Below the pieces are notes generated by a model. The model was not told where the DNA came from and searched no databases. It was given only the letters and a program-made list of their open reading frames with translations. 50,891 nucleotides of DNA from Catenulisporales bacterium (GTDB taxonomy: Bacteria; Actinomycetota; Actinomycetes; Streptomycetales; Catenulisporaceae). This document shows, one piece after another, positions 48,041 through 50,891 of this stretch (positions are counted from its first letter, which is position 1; the number at the start of each line of letters is the position of its first letter). A program made the position numbers and the translations under genes. The stretch spans positions 1 to 50,891 of the forward strand of contig JAEKKI010000130.1 of assembly GCA_019510485.1 (NCBI GenBank), in the 5' to 3' direction.

Positions 48041-48669
48041 GCGTCCTACCAGGATCCGTGGATCAGGCGATCCTCGCCCCACCGGCTCCGAAGCCGGAAT
48101 CAGCCATCATCGCGGCCGCCCCCGTGAACGAAGCGGTGAATGACATCCCGGTCGCGCCGGCGGTCCCCGGCCTGAGCGTCGTGGCCGAAGCCCGCTGGCC
48201 GGAATCAGAACACGACCACACCCCGCCGATGCTCCCGGGCTTCATCGTCTCCTCCTTCAGCCCGATCGCCGCCGAGACCGCCGCCCGCTGCCTGCGCCGC
48301 CGCCCCACCGGCGGGGCCGAGAAAACCGCCGTCATCATCGCCAGCGCCCGCGGCGACCTCCAAAGCGCCACCCACGTCGCCCAAGCCGTCGACACCGCCA
48401 CAGCCCTCGGCCCCCTGCTGTTCTTCCAATCCGTCCCCAACGCCGTCGCCGGCCACATCGCCGCCCGCTGGAACCTCACCGGCCCCGTCGTCTGCCTCGC
48501 CGGCCGCCCCTCGGCCCTGGAAGCCGCCGCCCTCCTCATCGCCGACGGCGACGCCGACGAAGCCCTCGTGATCCACATCGAGCAGGCAGCCGACACCCGG
48601 GCCCACGCCGTCCTGCTCCGCCCGGCGACCCCGGTACCGGCGCCCCGAGAACGAGGAGACCGCCCATGA
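48037..48669 (+). CDS. Short ketosynthase-like (chain-length-factor-like) protein
   Basis: The 210-residue protein resembles the N-terminal ketoacyl-synthase-like domain (PF13723 type) found in aryl-polyene clusters. TAVIIASARGDLQSATHVAQ and LFFQSVPNAVAGHIAARWNL, then VVCLAGRPSALEAAALLIAD, follow the KS core without its catalytic Cys-His-His. The first about 70 residues are Pro/Ala-rich and variable. Such proteins are annotated as chain length factors and may pair with a full ketosynthase, here KS2 directly downstream (ATGA overlap). Catalysis on its own is unlikely. Confidence 0.72.
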   Translation: MSVLPGSVDQAILAPPAPKPESAIIAAAPVNEAVNDIPVAPAVPGLSVVAEARWPESEHDHTPPMLPGFIVSSFSPIAAETAARCLRRRPTGGAEKTAVIIASARGDLQSATHVAQAVDTATALGPLLFFQSVPNAVAGHIAARWNLTGPVVCLAGRPSALEAAALLIADGDADEALVIHIEQAADTRAHAVLLRPATPVPAPRERGDRP

Positions 48670-49925
48670 CCCGCCCCGAAGCAGTGGTCACCGGCATCGG
48701 CATGGTCACCTCCGTCGGCACCACCCCCGCCGAGGTCCACGCCGCGATGTGCGAAGGCCGCTCCGGCCTGAGCCGCCCGGCCGAGGGCCACCCCGCGGCC
48801 GGAGCCCTGGAAGTCGGCGCCTTCGCCCCGCCGATCGACCCGGCCTCCCTGCTCCCGGCCACCGAGGCGCGCGTCGTCGACCGCTACATCATCCTGGCCC
48901 TGCGAGCCGCCGCCGACGCCCTCGCCGACGCCGACCTCCAGGTCGGCCGCGACGTCGACCCCTACCGCATCGCCGTCATCCTGTCCGGCACCGGCGGGCT
49001 GGCCACCCTGGAAGCCCAAGTCGTCCTGCGCACCCAGAAAGGCCGCCTGGGCGTCAGCCCCTATCTGCTGCCGGGCATGCTGCCGAACATGGGTGCCGCG
49101 CGCGTCGCCATCAAATACGGCATCCGCGGCTACGTCTCCTCCAGCGGCACCGCCTGCGCCGCCGGCGGCCAGGCGATCGGCGAAGCCCTGCGCCTGCTGC
49201 GCGCCGACGAAGCAGACATCGTCGTCGCCGGATGCAGCGAAGCCCCGCTGTTCCCCACCCTCGCCGACACCTTCGGCAACGCCCGCGCCCTGGCCCGCGG
49301 CTGGGCCGACGACCCCACCGGCGCCAGCCGTCCCTTCGACCGCCGCCGCAACGGCCTGGTCCTCGGCGAGGGCGCGGGCGTTTTCGTGCTGGAGCGCAAG
49401 GACTTCGCCGACGCCCGGGGCGCGGCCGCGCACGCCGACGTCCTCGGCTGGGGCGTCACCAACGACGCCCACCACCCGACCACGCCCCGCCCCGACGGCG
49501 AGGGCGCGCGCGAGTGCATGCGGCGCGCGCTGGCCGACTCCGGCCTCACACCAGCCGACATCGGCTACCTGAACGCGCACGGCACCAGCACCAAGCTCGG
49601 CGACGCCGCCGAGGCGCTGGCCGTCCGCGCGCTGTTCGGCGCCGAAACGCCGCCGGTCAGCTCCACCAAGGCGGTGACCGGCCACATGCTCGGCGCCTCC
49701 GGCGTCGTGGAATCGGCGGTGTGCGTCCAGACCCTGCGCACCGGCCAGCTGCCGCCCACGCACAACCTCGACGATCCCGATCCCGACTGCGAGCTCGACC
49801 ACATCCGCAAGGACCCCCGCGCGGCAGCGGTCGAGCACGTCATGTCCAACTCCTTCGGGTTCGGCGGCCACAACGTCAGCGTCGTCTACGGCCGGCCCAG
49901 CACCCGTCGGACCCGTACGGCATAG
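48666..49925 (+). CDS. FabF-type beta-ketoacyl synthase KS2
   Basis: The 419-residue ketosynthase has a complete triad: Cys164 in SGTACAAGGQAI, His305 in LNAHGTSTKLGD and His340 in STKAVTGHMLGASG. The ends are typical (AVVTGIGMVTSVG; VMSNSFGFGGHNVSVV). It resembles FabF and the elongating ketosynthases of type II and aryl-polyene systems, and would carry out decarboxylative chain extension on an ACP, probably with the CLF-like protein encoded just upstream. Start and upstream stop overlap by 4 bp. A 25-bp gap precedes the dioxygenase gene. Confidence 0.94.
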   Translation: MTRPEAVVTGIGMVTSVGTTPAEVHAAMCEGRSGLSRPAEGHPAAGALEVGAFAPPIDPASLLPATEARVVDRYIILALRAAADALADADLQVGRDVDPYRIAVILSGTGGLATLEAQVVLRTQKGRLGVSPYLLPGMLPNMGAARVAIKYGIRGYVSSSGTACAAGGQAIGEALRLLRADEADIVVAGCSEAPLFPTLADTFGNARALARGWADDPTGASRPFDRRRNGLVLGEGAGVFVLERKDFADARGAAAHADVLGWGVTNDAHHPTTPRPDGEGARECMRRALADSGLTPADIGYLNAHGTSTKLGDAAEALAVRALFGAETPPVSSTKAVTGHMLGASGVVESAVCVQTLRTGQLPPTHNLDDPDPDCELDHIRKDPRAAAVEHVMSNSFGFGGHNVSVVYGRPSTRRTRTA

Positions 49926-49950
49926 CGCGTCATAGCGGAAGGCGAGAACG

Positions 49951-50891
49951 ATGGACATCCTCGGCATCGACCATGTCGAGTTCTACGTGGGAGACGCGCG
50001 GCAAGCCGCGTTCTTCCTGTGCACCGCGTTCGGGTTCCACATCGTCGGCCACGGCGGCCCGGAGACCGGCCTGGACCACCAGCGCACCCTGCTGCTCAGC
50101 CACGGCGACAGCAGGGTCCTGCTGACCTCGGCCCTGGGCACCAAGCATCCGGCGGACAGCTACGTCTCCCGGCACGGCGACGGCGTCGCGGTGATCGCCT
50201 TCGGCGTCCCGGACGCGGCCGGCGCCTACGAGGCGGCGGTGGGAGCCGGCGCGTTCTCCATCGAGCCGCCCCAGGCGTTCAAGCACGGCGAGGACACCGT
50301 GACCATGGCGACCGTCCGCGGTTTCGGCGACGTCGTGCACCGCTTCGTCCAGCGCGACGGCACGGCGTTCTGGCCCGGCGCGATCGACCCGCAGCCGGCG
50401 CCGCGAAAGGACCAGGACCCGGGTCTGGTCCGCGCCATGGACCACGCGGCCTTCTGCGTCCCGGCCGGGGAGCTGGAACCCACCGTCGAGTACTACCAGC
50501 GGGTCTTCGGCTTCAAGCTGATCTTCGAGGAGTACGTCGAGGTCGGCGCCCAGGGCATGTACTCCCAAGTCGTCCAGAGCGCCTCCGGCGGCGCCACGTT
50601 CACCATCATCGAGCCGGACATGAGCCGCCAGCCCGGGCAGATCGACGACTTCCTGTCCTGGCACGGCGGTCCCGGCGTGCAGCACCTGGCGCTGAGCACC
50701 AGCGACATCGTCGCGGCGGTGAAGACCTTCAGCGGCAACGGCGCGGGCTTCGCCCAGACCCCGGGCGCCTACTACGACGCCCTCGGCGAGCGCCTCGGCC
50801 CGATCGACCTCCCCATCGACCGGCTGCGGCCGCTGGGCATCCTGGTCGACCGCGACCACTGGGGCCAGATGTACCAGATCTTCGCCAAGTC
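49951..50891 (+). CDS. 4-hydroxymandelate synthase-like dioxygenase, C-terminus beyond window
   Basis: The first 313 residues of a two-domain vicinal-oxygen-chelate dioxygenase of the HPPD/HmaS family are present. Fe(II) ligands His165 (AMDHAAFCV) and His245 (GVQHLALS) are visible; their 80-residue spacing matches HmaS, and the third ligand, a Glu expected near residue 324, falls just past the edge. The segment GAQGMYSQVVQSASGGATFT and IIEPDMSRQPGQIDDFL resemble HmaS of glycopeptide producers rather than HPPD, whose equivalent reads FPINEP. HmaS converts 4-hydroxyphenylpyruvate to 4-hydroxymandelate, a route to hydroxyphenylglycine or, after oxidation and decarboxylation, 4-hydroxybenzoate. 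The ATG at 49951 follows GGAAGGCGAG. Confidence 0.85.
   Translation, partial: MDILGIDHVEFYVGDARQAAFFLCTAFGFHIVGHGGPETGLDHQRTLLLSHGDSRVLLTSALGTKHPADSYVSRHGDGVAVIAFGVPDAAGAYEAAVGAGAFSIEPPQAFKHGEDTVTMATVRGFGDVVHRFVQRDGTAFWPGAIDPQPAPRKDQDPGLVRAMDHAAFCVPAGELEPTVEYYQRVFGFKLIFEEYVEVGAQGMYSQVVQSASGGATFTIIEPDMSRQPGQIDDFLSWHGGPGVQHLALSTSDIVAAVKTFSGNGAGFAQTPGAYYDALGERLGPIDLPIDRLRPLGILVDRDHWGQMYQIFAK

Noticed and set aside
49951-50891. Plain 4-hydroxyphenylpyruvate dioxygenase of tyrosine catabolism
   Set aside because: The HPPD-typical FPINEP segment is replaced by an HmaS-like one and the gene sits in a biosynthetic operon; a final decision needs the missing C-terminus.

Overview
The window is very GC-rich, with third-codon positions almost all G or C. 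Genes are densely packed and signalling proteins are of actinobacterial type: an RsbW/STAS/PP2C partner-switching module with a SigB/F-family sigma factor, an XRE/DUF5753 regulator, and a DUF574 methyltransferase. A filamentous, secondary-metabolite-producing actinomycete (Streptomyces- or Catenulispora-like) is the best reading. The genus cannot be fixed from the sequence alone. No rRNA, tRNA, insertion sequence, phage gene or CRISPR array was seen.

Region 1 (1-6.3 kb) is housekeeping metabolism: a truncated acyl-CoA dehydrogenase, an aconitase, a transaldolase, a FAD/Rieske oxidoreductase and a PRC-barrel protein. Region 2 (6.4-16.2 kb) is a stress-signalling island. It holds a 1494-residue cytosolic hybrid histidine kinase with about eight HAMP units, a 10-bp-period tandem array, a small membrane protein, a STAS antagonist, a tandem-ATPase anti-sigma-like protein, an ANTAR-GAF-PAS-PP2C phosphatase, and an RsbW-like kinase overlapping its sigma factor. 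A SigB-like promoter motif lies upstream of that last pair. Region 3 (16.3-30.1 kb) is mixed: a secreted two-domain peptidoglycan hydrolase, a Na+/H+ antiporter, a PPOX-fold protein divergent from a DosS-like sensor kinase, a DAO-type oxidoreductase, a DUF574 methyltransferase, a histidine-kinase remnant, a secreted lipase and a membrane GGDEF-EAL protein.

Region 4 (30.4-35.2 kb) is regulatory: a TetR gene, then an operon of XRE regulator, ImmA/IrrE-type metallopeptidase and seven-TM DUF6545 protein, all on the minus strand. A gene for a strikingly repetitive 121-residue protein is divergent from this operon. It carries five VRD strand-like repeats and then about four copies of an acidic-spacer/amphipathic unit. 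I did not recognise its family, and I regard it as the most unusual item in the window. A second XRE regulator (DUF5753 type) follows, with its stop codon overlapping the start of a condensation-domain-like gene.

Region 5 (35.2-50.9 kb, running off the right edge) is a biosynthetic gene cluster. A seven-gene minus-strand operon encodes a methyltransferase fused to an acyl carrier domain, a glycosyltransferase, a DrrAB-type ABC exporter, a UDP-glucuronate-decarboxylase-like sugar enzyme and two condensation-like proteins. A divergent plus-strand operon, chained by 4-bp overlaps, encodes an acyl-adenylating ligase, two acyl carrier proteins, a ketosynthase, a 54-residue ORF, a short chain-length-factor-like protein, a second ketosynthase and a 4-hydroxymandelate-synthase-like dioxygenase. 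My inference is a discrete (type II) polyketide or aryl-polyene-like line primed by a tyrosine-derived aryl acid. The product would be methylated, perhaps acylated by three stand-alone C-like enzymes, pentosylated and exported. Ketoreductase and dehydratase genes are not in the window and may lie to the right.
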